A DNA stretch of 64,000 nt, from contig NZ_JALIEA010000012.1 in assembly GCF_022869005.1 (NCBI RefSeq), forward strand, positions 414,108 to 478,107, in the 5' to 3' direction. The notes beneath the pieces are model-generated. The model saw only the letters and a program-made list of their open reading frames with translations, was not told where the DNA came from and searched no databases. Below, in pieces: positions 9,226 through 18,775 of this stretch (within the stretch, counting starts at the first letter, position 1; every line of letters starts with the position of its first letter). The stretch is from Corynebacterium kalidii. GTDB lineage: Bacteria > Actinomycetota > Actinomycetes > Mycobacteriales > Mycobacteriaceae. The translations under genes were made by a program, and so were the position numbers.

Positions 9226-10701
9226 ATGGTGAACCAGGCCGTCGAAGCGATGCGGGACGGACATGTCCTCGTGGCCGGTGCCGGTGTGGCAGGTGCGGGC
9301 GTGGCCCGCATGCTGGGGGCACTGGACTGCACGGTGACGGTCGCCGACGACGACACCGTCGCCGGCGGCGGGCTGGCGGCCGAGACCGGTGCGCGCGCCG
9401 TCACCGTCACTGAGGCCGTCGACCTGCTGCACGGCGGGGCCGGCGCCCCGGTCGACCTGGTCGTCACGTCCCCGGGATGGCGGCCGGACGGTCCGGTCCC
9501 CACCGCGGCCGCGGCCGCCGGCGTCCCCGTGGTCGGCGATGTCGAGGCGGCGTGGTCGGCGGACCGGGCGGGACTGTTCGGTGCCCCCAGGACGTGGCTC
9601 GCGGTCACCGGGACGAACGGTAAGACGACGACGACCGCCATGCTCGACGCGGTCCTGCGCGCCGACGGGCGCCGCTCGCTCGCGGTCGGCAACATCGGGA
9701 CCCCTCCGGGTGAGGCCCTGCTGGCCGAACCGCGGGTCGACGTGCTGGCCGCGGAGGTGTCGAGTTTCCAGCTCCACTGGTCGCCGCGGTTCGCCCCGGA
9801 CGGCGGGTGCGTGCTGAACCTCGCCGACGACCACCTCGACTGGCACGGTTCCTTCGACAACTACGCGTCAGACAAGATGCGTGCCTTGACCGGGGCGGTC
9901 GCGGTGATCGCCGCGGACGACCCGCGGGTCGTTGCCGGTGCCGACGGTGCAGACGTGGTCCGCGGTGAACGGCGCGCGTTCACCACCGGCGACCCGGCGG
10001 CGGACGGGGTCGCGGCCCTGGCCGCCCGGGTCGTCACCGGTGTGCGCGACGGCCGGATCGTCGAACTCGACGGTACGACCGGTGAGCTCACCGACCTCGC
10101 CGACGCCGGGGGGATCTCCCCGCCCGGTCCGGCCGGTGTGGCCGACGCCGCCGCGGCGGCGGCACTCGCGCGCAGCGCCGGGGTGTCCGCCGGGGCGGTG
10201 GCCGCGGCACTGGCGGACTTCCGGGTCCAGGCCCACCGGGGCCAGGTCGTGGCGGAGTCGGACGGGGTGCGCTGGGTGGACAACTCCAAGGCGACCAACC
10301 CGCATGCGGCGTCGGCCGCCCTCCGGGGCCTGGACAACGTCGTCTGGGTCGCCGGCGGACAACTCAAGGGCGCGGCCGTCGACGAGCTCGTCGCGGAGGT
10401 CGCGCCCGGGCTCCGTGCGGCGGTACTGTTGGGGGTCGACCGGCACATCCTCGCCGACGCGTTGGCGGCCGCGGCACCGGACCTCCCGGTGACGGTCGTC
10501 GACGACACCGACCCGGCCGGTGCGATGGCTGACGTCGTCGCCGCGGCCCGTGCCGTCGCCTCCGCCGGCGACAGCGTCGTGCTCGCCCCCGCGGCGGCGT
10601 CCCTGGACATGTTCCGGGGGATGTCGCACCGGGGCGACCTCTTCGCCGAGCTCGCGGGACGACCGGCGGGACGACCGGCGGGAAAGGACGCTGAACGATG
10701 A
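9226..10701 (+). CDS. murD: UDP-MurNAc-L-alanine:D-glutamate ligase MurD
   Basis: Cytoplasmic ATP-dependent ligase adding D-glutamate to UDP-MurNAc-L-Ala. An N-terminal Rossmann fold (VAGAGVAGAGVARML) is followed by the ATP loop GTNGKTTTT near residue 129, then LADDHLDWHG and DNSKATNPHA. About 491 residues. The ATG has a strong ribosome binding site (AGGAGAG) 7 nt upstream; longer in-frame extensions would overlap mraY and are not conserved. The C-terminus ends in a small AGRP-AGRP duplication and overlaps ftsW (ATGA). Confidence 0.96.
   Translation: MVNQAVEAMRDGHVLVAGAGVAGAGVARMLGALDCTVTVADDDTVAGGGLAAETGARAVTVTEAVDLLHGGAGAPVDLVVTSPGWRPDGPVPTAAAAAGVPVVGDVEAAWSADRAGLFGAPRTWLAVTGTNGKTTTTAMLDAVLRADGRRSLAVGNIGTPPGEALLAEPRVDVLAAEVSSFQLHWSPRFAPDGGCVLNLADDHLDWHGSFDNYASDKMRALTGAVAVIAADDPRVVAGADGADVVRGERRAFTTGDPAADGVAALAARVVTGVRDGRIVELDGTTGELTDLADAGGISPPGPAGVADAAAAAALARSAGVSAGAVAAALADFRVQAHRGQVVAESDGVRWVDNSKATNPHAASAALRGLDNVVWVAGGQLKGAAVDELVAEVAPGLRAAVLLGVDRHILADALAAAAPDLPVTVVDDTDPAGAMADVVAAARAVASAGDSVVLAPAAASLDMFRGMSHRGDLFAELAGRPAGRPAGKDAER
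10654..10677 (+). repeat. 12-bp tandem duplication at the murD 3' end
   Basis: GCGGGACGACCG is present twice in direct succession, giving AGRP-AGRP in the MurD tail outside the conserved domains. Confidence 0.7.
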
Positions 10702-12161
10702 CGCTGAAGGAAGGTACCGGACGCCCCGAGTCGCCGTGGCGGGGGCTCGGGGAGAAGTTCCGTCGCGCCCTGGCGACCCCCCAGTTCAACTACAAGGTGA
10801 TCCTCAGCGTCACCGCGATCCTGGTGCTCGTCGGTCTCACGATGGTGCTGTCGTCGTCGATGGTCAGTTCCATCGACAGCGACACGGGTGTCTTCGGCGA
10901 GTTCATGAAGCAGGCTGTCGTCGTGGCCGCCGGTCTGGTGGGCATGTGGTTCTTCCTGAGGATCACGCCGACGACCGTCCGCAACCTGTCGGTGTTCTTC
11001 CTGGGTTTCTCGGTGGTCCTGTTGATCCTCGTCCTGATCCCCGGGATCGGCGTCGGCGGTACCGAGGTCGGCTCGAACTCGTGGATCCGCTTCGGCGGTA
11101 TCGGTATCCAGCCCTCCGAGGTGGCGAAGTTCTCGCTGGCGGTGTGGGGCGCGGCGGTGATCGCGGCCCGTTCGCGGGTGAGCAGTTCGGCACGGTTCGT
11201 GCTCAACCCGTTCGTCGTCGTCACCGCGGTGGTCCTGGGGCTGGTGCTCCTGCAGGACGACCTCGGCATGATGCTGTCCCTGGCGGCCGTGGTGGCGTCG
11301 ATGCTGTTCTTCGCGGGTGTCAGCACCACCGCACTGGTCACCGTGCTCGCCCTCGTCGGTGTCGCCGGGGTGATCTTCAGCCTCCAGCACACCTTCCGCA
11401 GTGCCCGTTTCAGTTCCTGGACCGAGACCTTCACCCTGAGTTTCGACGAGGCCACGTCCCGCGGGGCGACCTTCCAGTCGAGGCAGGGCATCCTGTCGTT
11501 GTCCGACGGTGGACTCCTGGGGCAGGGGCTGGGCCAGTCGCGTGCGAAGTGGCTGTACCTGCCCGAGGCGGCGAACGACTTCGTCTTCGCCATCATCGGG
11601 GAGGAACTGGGTCTGCTGGGTGCCGGACTGGTCGTCGTCCTGTTCGGCGTGTTGGCCTGGTTCGGCATCCGTACCGCCATGGCGCAGAACGACCCGTTCC
11701 TGCGTCTCCTCGCCGCGGCCCTCACGATGGGCATCACCGTCCAGGCGTTCTACAACATGGGGTACGTGGTGGGCCTGTTCCCGATGACGGGTGTGCAGCT
11801 CCCGTTGATCTCGGCGGGTGGTTCGTCGGCGGTGGTGACACTGGCCTCGCTCGGACTGCTGGCGAACATCGCCCGGCACGAGCCGGCCACGGTGTCGTCG
11901 ATGCAGCATGAGGGCCGGCCGCTGATCGACCGTCTGCTCTTCCTCCCGGAACCGGAACCCTACAAGCCCGGCCAGGAGCGGCGCGAGCGCGTCCGCGAAC
12001 AACCCAGGCGGTACGGTGAACCGGTGACCCGGCGCCGTCAGCCGCCACCGGGCGAGCCCGTCCGTAGAACCGGTGCCACCTCGCGGCACCGGGGGGCGAG
12101 GGAACCGTTGCCGGAGCCCCGCCACCGCACCAGTCAGCAGCACAACCGCAGGAGGCGTTGA
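10698..12161 (+). CDS. ftsW: SEDS-family septal glycan polymerase FtsW
   Basis: Multi-pass membrane protein that polymerises lipid II at the septum with FtsI. About ten membrane segments follow a short cytoplasmic N-terminus. SEDS hallmarks are present: the loop ending LPEAANDFVFAIIGEELG, NMGYVVGLFPMTGVQLPLIS and GGSS. The C-terminal ~90 residues (from about 400) form a basic, arginine/proline-rich cytoplasmic tail typical of actinobacterial FtsW, which could be an interaction region. It is assigned FtsW rather than RodA by its place between murD and murG. The ATG overlaps the murD stop. Confidence 0.96.
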   Translation: MTLKEGTGRPESPWRGLGEKFRRALATPQFNYKVILSVTAILVLVGLTMVLSSSMVSSIDSDTGVFGEFMKQAVVVAAGLVGMWFFLRITPTTVRNLSVFFLGFSVVLLILVLIPGIGVGGTEVGSNSWIRFGGIGIQPSEVAKFSLAVWGAAVIAARSRVSSSARFVLNPFVVVTAVVLGLVLLQDDLGMMLSLAAVVASMLFFAGVSTTALVTVLALVGVAGVIFSLQHTFRSARFSSWTETFTLSFDEATSRGATFQSRQGILSLSDGGLLGQGLGQSRAKWLYLPEAANDFVFAIIGEELGLLGAGLVVVLFGVLAWFGIRTAMAQNDPFLRLLAAALTMGITVQAFYNMGYVVGLFPMTGVQLPLISAGGSSAVVTLASLGLLANIARHEPATVSSMQHEGRPLIDRLLFLPEPEPYKPGQERRERVREQPRRYGEPVTRRRQPPPGEPVRRTGATSRHRGAREPLPEPRHRTSQQHNRRRR

Positions 12162-12164
12162 GCC

Positions 12165-13265
12165 GTGTCCCCTTCATCCCGCCCGATATCCGTCGTCCTC
12201 GCGGGCGGCGGGACAGCGGGTCACATCGAGCCCGCCCTCGCCGTCGCGGAGTCCGTCCGGCGCGCGCGCCCGGACGCCCGCGTCACGGCCCTGGGAACCA
12301 CCCGTGGCCTGGAGACCACCCTGGTCCCCGCCCGTGGTGTCGACCTGGAGCTGATCCCGGCCGTCCCGGTGCCCCGCAAGGTGAACAAGGACCTGTTCAC
12401 CCTGCCGTTCCGCCTCGTCGGCGCGTTGCGCCGTACCCGTCGCACCCTCAAGGACCTCAGGGCGGACGTGGTCGTCGGCTTCGGCGGGTACGTCTCCGCA
12501 CCCGCCTACCTGGCGGCGAAGTCACTCGGGGTGCCGATCGTGGTCCACGAGGCGAACGCACGGGCGGGCATGTCCAACAAGCTCGGTGTGCGGCTCGGCG
12601 GGCGGGCGCTCGCCGCGACCGCCGACTCCGGTCTCGACGCCGAGGTCGTCGGCATCCCCGTGCGGGAGTCGCTGCTGACGCTCGACCGTGCCGCACTGCG
12701 TGACGAGGCACGGGACTTCTTCGGCCTCGACCGCGACCGCCCCGTCCTGCTCGTCACCGGCGGCAGCCAGGGCGCGGCGTCGATCAACACGGCCGTCGCC
12801 GGGGCGGCGGGCACGTTGGCTGACGCCGGGATCGGCGTCCTGCACGCCTACGGACGGAAGAACGAGGCACCGGAGGTCCCGTCCGTGGACGGGGCACCAG
12901 CCTATGTCGCCGTACCGTACATCGAACGGATGGACCTCGCCCTCGCGGCGGCCGACATGGTCCTGTGCCGTTCCGGGGCGATGACGGTGGCGGAGATCTC
13001 GGCCTGCGGACTGCCGGCCGTGTACGTCCCGTTGCCGCACGGCAACGGTGAGCAGGAGCTCAACGCCCGCCCCGTCGTCGCCGACGGCGGCGGGGTCATC
13101 GTCCCGGACGCGGAGCTCGACGCCGGACGCGTCGCACGCGAGGTCGTCCCGCTGCTCCGGGACCGGGAACGACTGCAGCTCGCCGGTGACGCGGCGGCCG
13201 CGGCCGGGCACCGCGATGCCGCGGAACGCATCGCGCAGATCGTCATCAGCGAAGCAGGGGAGTAA
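12165..13265 (+). CDS. murG: UDP-GlcNAc:lipid I GlcNAc transferase MurG
   Basis: Peripheral membrane GT28-family enzyme converting lipid I to lipid II on the cytoplasmic face. The N-terminal glycine loop GGGTAGH (14-20) binds lipid-linked acceptor/phosphate. The second domain contains [11 protein letters not shown] and the UDP-GlcNAc-binding region [24 protein letters not shown] with its HGNGEQ continuation. GTG start 3 bp after ftsW, with GGAGG 9 nt upstream. 366 residues, normal length. Confidence 0.97.
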   Translation: MSPSSRPISVVLAGGGTAGHIEPALAVAESVRRARPDARVTALGTTRGLETTLVPARGVDLELIPAVPVPRKVNKDLFTLPFRLVGALRRTRRTLKDLRADVVVGFGGYVSAPAYLAAKSLGVPIVVHEANARAGMSNKLGVRLGGRALAATADSGLDAEVVGIPVRESLLTLDRAALRDEARDFFGLDRDRPVLLVTGGSQGAASINTAVAGAAGTLADAGIGVLHAYGRKNEAPEVPSVDGAPAYVAVPYIERMDLALAAADMVLCRSGAMTVAEISACGLPAVYVPLPHGNGEQELNARPVVADGGGVIVPDAELDAGRVAREVVPLLRDRERLQLAGDAAAAAGHRDAAERIAQIVISEAGE

Positions 13266-13268
13266 CAC

Positions 13269-14780
13269 GTGAATACACCGGTCAACTCGACGGTCACCTC
13301 GGTGGACGACCTCCGCCACGTCCACATGGTCGGTATCGGCGGTGCCGGGATGTCCGGTATCGCGCGGATCCTGCTGGACCGTGGGGTCACCGTGAGCGGT
13401 TCCGACATGAAGGAGTCCCGTGTCGTGCTGGCGCTGCGGGCCGCGGGAGCGGACGTGGCCGTCGGCCACCGTGCGGAGAACGTCACCTCGTCCGCCCCCG
13501 ACGGTGGACTGCCGGACGCCGTGGTGACCTCGTTCGCCGCGATCCCGCAGGACAACCCCGAGCTCGTCGCGGCCCGCGGGGCGGGTATCCCGCTGCTGCG
13601 CCGGTCGGACGTCCTGGCGCTGTTGATGGCGGACAGCCGGGCGGTGCTCATGGCGGGCACCCACGGCAAGACCTCGACGACCTCGATGGGGGTCGTCGCG
13701 CTGCAGCACGCCGGCATGGACCCGTCCTTCGCGATCGGCGGGCAGCTCAACCGAGCCGGGACCAACGCGCACCACGGCACCGGCGACGTCTTCGTCGCCG
13801 AGGCCGACGAATCGGACGGGTCCTTCCTGTCCTATTCACCGGAGGTCGCCGTGGTCACCAACATTGAGCCGGACCACCTGGACTACTTCGGCTCGGAGGA
13901 GGCCTACCGGGAGGTCTTCGAACAGTTCGCCGGACGGGTCACCGCCGGCGGTGCGCTGGTGGTCTGCCTCGACGACGAGGGCAGTGCGGGGCTCGCGGAG
14001 TCCGTCGTCGCCGGTGACGTCCCCGTCGCCGACGGCGTGCGGGTCCTGGGCTACGGGACGACCGCCGCGGCGGCCGCGCACCCGACCGTGCCCGTGGGTG
14101 CGGAGATCGTCTCGACCAGCACACTGGCCGACGGCGGCACCGACGCCGACGTGCGGCTCGCCGACGGCACCACCGTGCAGGTGCGGGTCCGTACGCCGGG
14201 CCGGCACATGCTGCTCAACGGGGTGGCGTCACTGCTGGCGGGTGTCCTGGTCGGTGCCTCCGCGGAAGGCATGGCGGCCGGCGTGGCCTCCTTCGACGGG
14301 GTGCGTCGCCGTTTCGAGTACCACGGCAGTGTCGGCGGCGTGGAGGTCTACGACGACTACGCCCACCACCCGACCGAGGTGCGTGCCGTCGTGACGGCGG
14401 CGCGGGAGAAGGTCCGTGCCGGTGACACCGCCGGTGGGCGCGTCGTCGCCGTCTTCCAGCCGCACCTCTACTCACGCACCCTGGCGTTCGCCGGGGAGTT
14501 CGCCGAGGCGCTGTCCCTGGCGGACGTGGCGGTGGTGCTCGACATCTTCGGTGCCAGGGAGGAGCCGGTCGAGGGTGTCGACAGCCGGGTCATCACCGAC
14601 CGGGTGGACCGGTCGACGACCGAGGTCCACTATGAACCGCGGTTCGCCGACGTCCCAGCCCGGGTCGCGGACCTGGCCCGGGACGGCGACCTGGTGCTCA
14701 CCGTCGGCGCCGGCACGGTGACGATGCTGGCCGACGAGATCCTGCGCGCCCTCGAGACCACGGCCGCGGACGAGGCCTGA
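13269..14780 (+). CDS. murC: UDP-MurNAc:L-alanine ligase MurC
   Basis: First of the four cytoplasmic amino acid ligases, adding L-alanine to UDP-MurNAc. It shows the Rossmann motif GIGGAGMSG (22-30), the ATP loop GTHGKTSTT (130-138), DESDGSF, EPDHLD and [13 protein letters not shown]. 503 residues. GTG start 3 bp downstream of murG with AGGGGAG upstream. It lies directly before ftsQ with a 6-bp gap. Confidence 0.97.
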   Translation: MNTPVNSTVTSVDDLRHVHMVGIGGAGMSGIARILLDRGVTVSGSDMKESRVVLALRAAGADVAVGHRAENVTSSAPDGGLPDAVVTSFAAIPQDNPELVAARGAGIPLLRRSDVLALLMADSRAVLMAGTHGKTSTTSMGVVALQHAGMDPSFAIGGQLNRAGTNAHHGTGDVFVAEADESDGSFLSYSPEVAVVTNIEPDHLDYFGSEEAYREVFEQFAGRVTAGGALVVCLDDEGSAGLAESVVAGDVPVADGVRVLGYGTTAAAAAHPTVPVGAEIVSTSTLADGGTDADVRLADGTTVQVRVRTPGRHMLLNGVASLLAGVLVGASAEGMAAGVASFDGVRRRFEYHGSVGGVEVYDDYAHHPTEVRAVVTAAREKVRAGDTAGGRVVAVFQPHLYSRTLAFAGEFAEALSLADVAVVLDIFGAREEPVEGVDSRVITDRVDRSTTEVHYEPRFADVPARVADLARDGDLVLTVGAGTVTMLADEILRALETTAADEA

Positions 14781-14786
14781 TCACCG

Positions 14787-15482
14787 ATGGCACGCAGCGA
14801 CTCCCGCGCGGCACGGGCACGACGGACGGGGCGGCGGCGCCTGGCCGTCCTCGTCGGGGTGCCCGTCGTCCTGGTGCTCCTGGTGGTGGGGGTGGTCTTC
14901 AGTCCGTTGTTCACGGTCCGCGACATCGCGGTCGAGGGCACCGGGCGCCTCGCCCCCGAACAGGTCATCGCCGCGGCCTCCCCGGTCGACGGCCAGAACC
15001 TCCTCTTCGCCGACACGGACGCCGCGGCGCGGTCCGTCTCCGAGCTGCCGTGGGTGGAGAAGGTCACCGTCTCGCGGGAATGGCCGTCGGGGGTGCGGGT
15101 CGCCGTCACCGAGTACGACGCCGTCGGCGTCGTCGACGGCGACGACGGGCCCCTGGTGATCAACGAACGAGGGCGGGTCTTCCTCCGCGGGGAGAGCCCT
15201 GAGGGGGCGGTCCCGGTCCGGGCGTCCGCCGACGACGCCGGGGCCCTTGAATCCGCGGGGAAGGCCCTGGGCGCGCTGCCGGGCGAGCTCCGCGGCACCG
15301 TGGAGGAGGTGGACGCCCCGTCCGCCGAGGAGGTCACCCTGCGTTTCCCCGAGGGCCGTGAGGTCTACTGGGGCTCCGCCGACCGTGCGGAGGAGAAGGC
15401 GGAGGCGACCCGGGTGGTGCTCACCAGGGAAGGGCAGCGGTGGAATGTCTCGAATCCGGCGTTGCCGTCGGTGCGGGACTGA
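14787..15482 (+). CDS. ftsQ: Cell division protein FtsQ
   Basis: Divisome scaffold with a basic cytoplasmic N-terminus, one membrane segment (about 22-44) and an extracytoplasmic POTRA domain (about 47-117; begins FTVRDIAVEGTGRL). The FtsQ beta domain follows. 231 residues, typical for actinobacteria. In the divisome it recruits FtsL and FtsB/DivIC. Short spacing after murC suggests the same transcript. Confidence 0.92.
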   Translation: MARSDSRAARARRTGRRRLAVLVGVPVVLVLLVVGVVFSPLFTVRDIAVEGTGRLAPEQVIAAASPVDGQNLLFADTDAAARSVSELPWVEKVTVSREWPSGVRVAVTEYDAVGVVDGDDGPLVINERGRVFLRGESPEGAVPVRASADDAGALESAGKALGALPGELRGTVEEVDAPSAEEVTLRFPEGREVYWGSADRAEEKAEATRVVLTREGQRWNVSNPALPSVRD

Positions 15483-15498
15483 CCCGCGACCGCCGTAA

Positions 15499-15519
15499 CT
15501 CTCAACCCGACGTTGAGGG
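15499..15519 (+). promoter_or_regulatory. Inverted repeat between ftsQ and ftsZ
   Basis: CTCAAC (15501-15506) and GTTGAG (15512-15517) are inverted around 5 nt; one G-U and one G-C pair extend the RNA stem to 8 bp. There is no T run, so a terminator is unlikely. It may be an operator or an mRNA processing/stability hairpin in the ftsZ control region (15483-15642). Confidence 0.45.
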
Positions 15520-15642
15520 ATACGACACGCAAGAAAAATGAGCACGGAAATTACCTCTGTGTCACACACAATTGTTCGCAGAGTTAGAGCGACAGAACAC
15601 GGGCAGACAATGTCCGGCACACCGGGAAAGAGAGCGCACACC

Positions 15643-16914
15643 ATGACCCTCTACGACAACCACCTCGCCAAGATCACCGTCGTCGGTGTCGGTGGCGGTG
15701 GTGTCAACGCCGTGAACAGGATGATCGACGCGAATCTCCAGGGTGTGGAGTTCGTCGCGATCAACACTGACGCGCAGGCCCTCCTGCTCACCGACGCAGA
15801 CACCAAGCTGGACATCGGCCAGGCGGAGACCCGGGGTCTCGGCGCCGGGGCCAACCCGGAGGTCGGGCGGAAGTCCGCCGAGGACCACAAGGAGCAGATC
15901 GAGGAGGTCATCGAGGGCTCCGACATGGTCTTCGTGACCTGTGGCGAGGGTGGTGGGACGGGTACCGGCGCCGCACCGGTCGTGGCGAACATCGCCAAGA
16001 AGAAGGGCGCCCTGACCGTCGGTGTCGTGACCCGCCCCTTCACCTTCGAGGGGCAGCGCCGCTCGAAGCAGGCCCTCGAGGGGATCGAGGCGCTGCGCGA
16101 CGTCTGCGACACGCTCATCGTGATCCCGAACGACAGCCTGCTGAAGATGGGCGACGCCGACCTGCAGCTCATGGACGCCTTCCGCAAGGCCGACGAGGTC
16201 CTGCACTCCGGTGTCGAGGGCATCACCCGCCTGATCACCACCCCGGGCGTGATCAACGTGGACTTCGCCGACGTGCGCTCGGTGATGACGGACGCGGGTT
16301 CCGCGTTGATGGGTATCGGCAGTTCCCGTGGTGACGACCGCGCCCGCAAGGCGACCGAGCTGGCGATCAACTCGCCGCTGCTGGAGACGACCATGGAGGG
16401 CGCCAAGGGTGTGCTGCTCTCGTTCGCCGGCGGCTCGGACCTGGGGCTGTTCGAGGTCAACGAGGCGGCGACGATCGTCCAGGACCTCGCGGACGAGGAC
16501 GCCAACATCATCTTCGGTACGATCATCGACGACCAACTCGGCGACGAGGTGCGGGTCACCGTCATCGCCACCGGCTTCGACGACTCCCCGAACGTGGTGT
16601 CCACGCCGCGTCGTGGGCAGCACCGTGCCCCGGAGAACCCCGCGCCCGCCGCGTCCGCCGCACCGGCCTGTGAACAGTCGCAGCCGGGCATCTTCAACGG
16701 CGAGGAGGCCCCTGCCGCACAGAAGACCGAGGCACAGCCGGCCGCTGCGGGGTCGACCAGCTTCACCCGCCGGTCGCGGTCCGGTGTCCCCGGGTCGTCG
16801 GAGTCGCAGGGCACCTCGGGTCTGTTCACCTCGCACGGTGAGTCCCGGGACACCCGCCGTGACGACCGCCGCGATGAGGGGGATGACGACCTCGATGTCC
16901 CGACCTTCCTCTGA
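15643..16914 (+). CDS. ftsZ: Cell division GTPase FtsZ
   Basis: Tubulin-like GTPase forming the Z ring. The start at 15643 ([15 protein letters not shown]) is chosen because family members begin with a few residues before [11 protein letters not shown], and because GGGAAAGAGAG lies upstream; a longer in-frame ATG at 15538 would add 35 non-conserved residues. The GTP signature GGGTGTG is near residues 104-110, with NxDFADV and the T7-loop catalytic residues conserved. A variable linker (about 317-412) leads to the C-terminal peptide [10 protein letters not shown], which binds SepF and other partners. Confidence 0.97.
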   Translation: MTLYDNHLAKITVVGVGGGGVNAVNRMIDANLQGVEFVAINTDAQALLLTDADTKLDIGQAETRGLGAGANPEVGRKSAEDHKEQIEEVIEGSDMVFVTCGEGGGTGTGAAPVVANIAKKKGALTVGVVTRPFTFEGQRRSKQALEGIEALRDVCDTLIVIPNDSLLKMGDADLQLMDAFRKADEVLHSGVEGITRLITTPGVINVDFADVRSVMTDAGSALMGIGSSRGDDRARKATELAINSPLLETTMEGAKGVLLSFAGGSDLGLFEVNEAATIVQDLADEDANIIFGTIIDDQLGDEVRVTVIATGFDDSPNVVSTPRRGQHRAPENPAPAASAAPACEQSQPGIFNGEEAPAAQKTEAQPAAAGSTSFTRRSRSGVPGSSESQGTSGLFTSHGESRDTRRDDRRDEGDDDLDVPTFL

Positions 16915-17638
16915 CCGTCGCGTCCGTAAGGTGGTGACCGACCGGCACGGTGGTGTGTCGTCGGGGGACTTCGCGTCCTTCAACCTCGCCGACCACGTCG
17001 GTGACGACGCCGCCGACGTCGCCGCGAACCGTCGCCGGCTGGCCGAGCTGATCGGTGTGGCCCCGGAGCGCATGGTGTACATGGAGCAGATCCATTCACC
17101 GAACGTGACCGAGGTGACCGCGGAGCTGCTCGCCTCCCTCGACGGGGGGCCCGTGGAGTTCAGCGACGCCCTGGTGACCCGCGAGACCGGTGTCGCGCTC
17201 GTCGTCCTCACCGCCGACTGCGTCCCTGTCCTGCTGTCCGACGAGGACGCCGGCGTCGTCGCCGCCGTGCACGCCGGACGGATGGGTGCGCGCAACGGTG
17301 TCGTCCCGGCGACGGTGGAGGCGATGGTGGCGCTCGGCGCCGTCCCCGCCCGGATCCACGCGCTGATCGGTGCAGCGGCGGCCGGGGAGGAGTACGAGGT
17401 GCCGGAGGAGATGGCCCGCGACGTCGAGGAGCGGCTGCCCGGCTCCCGGACGACGACCACCCGCGGCACCCCGGGGCTGGACATCCGGGCGGGAGTCACG
17501 CGCCAGCTGCTCGCCGCGGGTGTGACCGCCGTCGACGCCGACCCGCGGAGCACGATCTCCGGGGAGAACTTCTTCTCCTACCGGAGGGAAGGCCGGACGG
17601 GGCGCCAGGCCGCGGTGGTCTGGATCCCCGACGCCTGA
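16895..17638 (+). CDS. pgeF: Polyphenol oxidase/purine nucleoside phosphorylase family protein (PgeF/YfiH)
   Basis: DUF152-family protein; characterised relatives act on purine nucleosides or edit peptidoglycan precursors that carry L-Ser in place of L-Ala. The Zn-site motifs are visible: [16 protein letters not shown] and [15 protein letters not shown]. The ATG at 16895 overlaps the last 20 bp of ftsZ in another frame; GTG codons at 16931/16934 are alternative starts but would remove the usual N-terminal strand. 247 residues. In most relatives yggS follows; here sepF follows directly. Confidence 0.88.
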   Translation: MSRPSSDRRVRKVVTDRHGGVSSGDFASFNLADHVGDDAADVAANRRRLAELIGVAPERMVYMEQIHSPNVTEVTAELLASLDGGPVEFSDALVTRETGVALVVLTADCVPVLLSDEDAGVVAAVHAGRMGARNGVVPATVEAMVALGAVPARIHALIGAAAAGEEYEVPEEMARDVEERLPGSRTTTTRGTPGLDIRAGVTRQLLAAGVTAVDADPRSTISGENFFSYRREGRTGRQAAVVWIPDA

Positions 17639-17727
17639 GCCCGCCTGGGCCCGCCCGGTCCCACTTCCGGTATTTTCGACAGCAGACTACCCTCGTACGG
17701 CACATCCCAGAGAAAGCGAGACAGACC

Positions 17728-18306
17728 ATGGCAGACGGTTTCGGTGAGAACATCAAGCGGTTCTTCGGCTTCGGTGACGTCGAGAGTTTCGACGACCCCT
17801 ATTACCGTGACGAGTTCGACGAGGACCGCGGTGGGTACCGTCAGTCGGGGCGGTACCAGGACAGGGGGGACGACCGGGACCGTGACTACGAGCGGGACCG
17901 GGTCGAGCACCATGAGCGGCCGGGCCGCCCGGAGCGGTCCGACTACGACTACCGCTCCTCCCGTCCGTCCCGTCGTGCCGACGTGGGTGCCGCGCCCGTC
18001 GCCCCGGTGCCGGCTGCGGCGCCGGCGGCACCGGCCCGCGAACCGCAGGTGGTGCGGCTGGCCCTGAGTTCGTTCCAGCAGGCCGGCGAGCTCGCCACGG
18101 AGTTCAAGGCCGGGGATATCGTGGTCCTGAACCTGTCCGGGATGGAGAAGGCCGAGGCCAGCCGGGTGCTCGACTTCTCGGTCGGCCTCGCGAAGGGGTT
18201 GGACGGTACACTGAAGAAGCTCGGCGGGCTGCGCAACTTCGCGTTGATCCCCGCCTCCGTGACCCTTGACCAGAGCCAGCTCGACCAGCTGGTGGAGGAC
18301 CAGTAG
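17728..18306 (+). CDS. sepF: Cell division protein SepF
   Basis: Membrane-associated FtsZ anchor, the main Z-ring membrane tether in actinobacteria, which lack FtsA. An N-terminal amphipathic start (MADGFGENIKRFFGFGD) is followed by a charged, arginine-rich linker (about 30-90) and an alanine/proline patch. The C-terminal SepF domain (about 105-190; REPQVVRLALSSFQQAGELA) mediates polymerisation and FtsZ binding. ATG preceded by GAGAAAGCGAGA. It stands 89 bp after pgeF, so it may have its own promoter (possible -10 TACCCT, 17688-17693). Confidence 0.93.
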   Translation: MADGFGENIKRFFGFGDVESFDDPYYRDEFDEDRGGYRQSGRYQDRGDDRDRDYERDRVEHHERPGRPERSDYDYRSSRPSRRADVGAAPVAPVPAAAPAAPAREPQVVRLALSSFQQAGELATEFKAGDIVVLNLSGMEKAEASRVLDFSVGLAKGLDGTLKKLGGLRNFALIPASVTLDQSQLDQLVEDQ

Positions 18307-18312
18307 AACACC

Positions 18313-18612
18313 GTGGCCGCAACTCTCTATTTCATCGCCCTGCTCCTGAGGCTGTACTGGTTCATCCTCCTCGCCCGGGTCATCATCGAGATGGTCCGGT
18401 CGTTCTCCCGCCAGTGGCGGCCGTCGCGTCGTTTCGCGTTGGTCGCCGAGCCGATCTTCGTGCTCACCGACTTCGTGATCCGTCCGTTGCGCCGGGTCAT
18501 CCCGCCACTCCGTCTGGGAGGGGTGGCGCTGGATGTGTCGGTTCTGGTGCTGTTCTTCGGAATTTCGATACTCATCAGCATCCTGACGACGGTCGCCGCC
18601 TCTGCGTTGTGA
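18313..18612 (+). CDS. yggT: YggT family membrane protein
   Basis: 99-residue protein with two membrane segments (about 4-24 and 73-96) separated by a basic loop with the YggT pattern RPLRRVIPPL. GTG start 6 bp after sepF. The family is conserved beside sepF and divIVA in Gram-positive bacteria; its exact role in growth or division is not settled. Confidence 0.88.
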   Translation: MAATLYFIALLLRLYWFILLARVIIEMVRSFSRQWRPSRRFALVAEPIFVLTDFVIRPLRRVIPPLRLGGVALDVSVLVLFFGISILISILTTVAASAL

Positions 18613-18664
18613 CATTGTTGCCGGTGGGAAATGCCCTACTGTATAACTGACCTGAAAGACTGCA

Positions 18665-18690
18665 CATGAGGTTGAACCTGAAACCTCGTG
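18665..18690 (+). promoter_or_regulatory. Inverted repeat upstream of divIVA
   Basis: CATGAGGTT (18665-18673) faces AACCTCGTG (18682-18690) around 8 nt, giving a 9-bp stem with one G-U if transcribed. It lies just upstream of the likely -10, so an operator is as plausible as an RNA hairpin. Confidence 0.4.
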
Positions 18691-18704
18691 GACGTGGTCA
18701 CTGA

Positions 18705-18744
18705 TAAGATCGTGACTGACTCGCTGTCCGGCCCACTCGGCCGG
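18705..18744 (+). promoter_or_regulatory. divIVA promoter and leader hairpin
   Basis: TAAGAT (18705-18710) fits the corynebacterial TAnnnT -10 and would give a leader of about 58 nt. A 6-bp hairpin CCGGCC-CACTC-GGCCGG (18728-18744) sits in that leader, ahead of the GAAGGGAA ribosome binding site. Confidence 0.45.
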
Positions 18745-18775
18745 CGGAACACATCGACTGTGAAGGGAACTACCG

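Noticed and set aside
15558..15568. TGTGTCACACA before ftsZ as a GlxR (cAMP regulator) site
   Set aside because: GlxR sites need TGTGA-N6-TCACA; the half-sites here touch without the 6-nt gap.
15573..15599. TGTTC...GAACA arms before ftsZ as an SOS (LexA) box
   Set aside because: The actinobacterial LexA site is GAAC-N4-GTTC; here the orientation is reversed and the spacing far too long.
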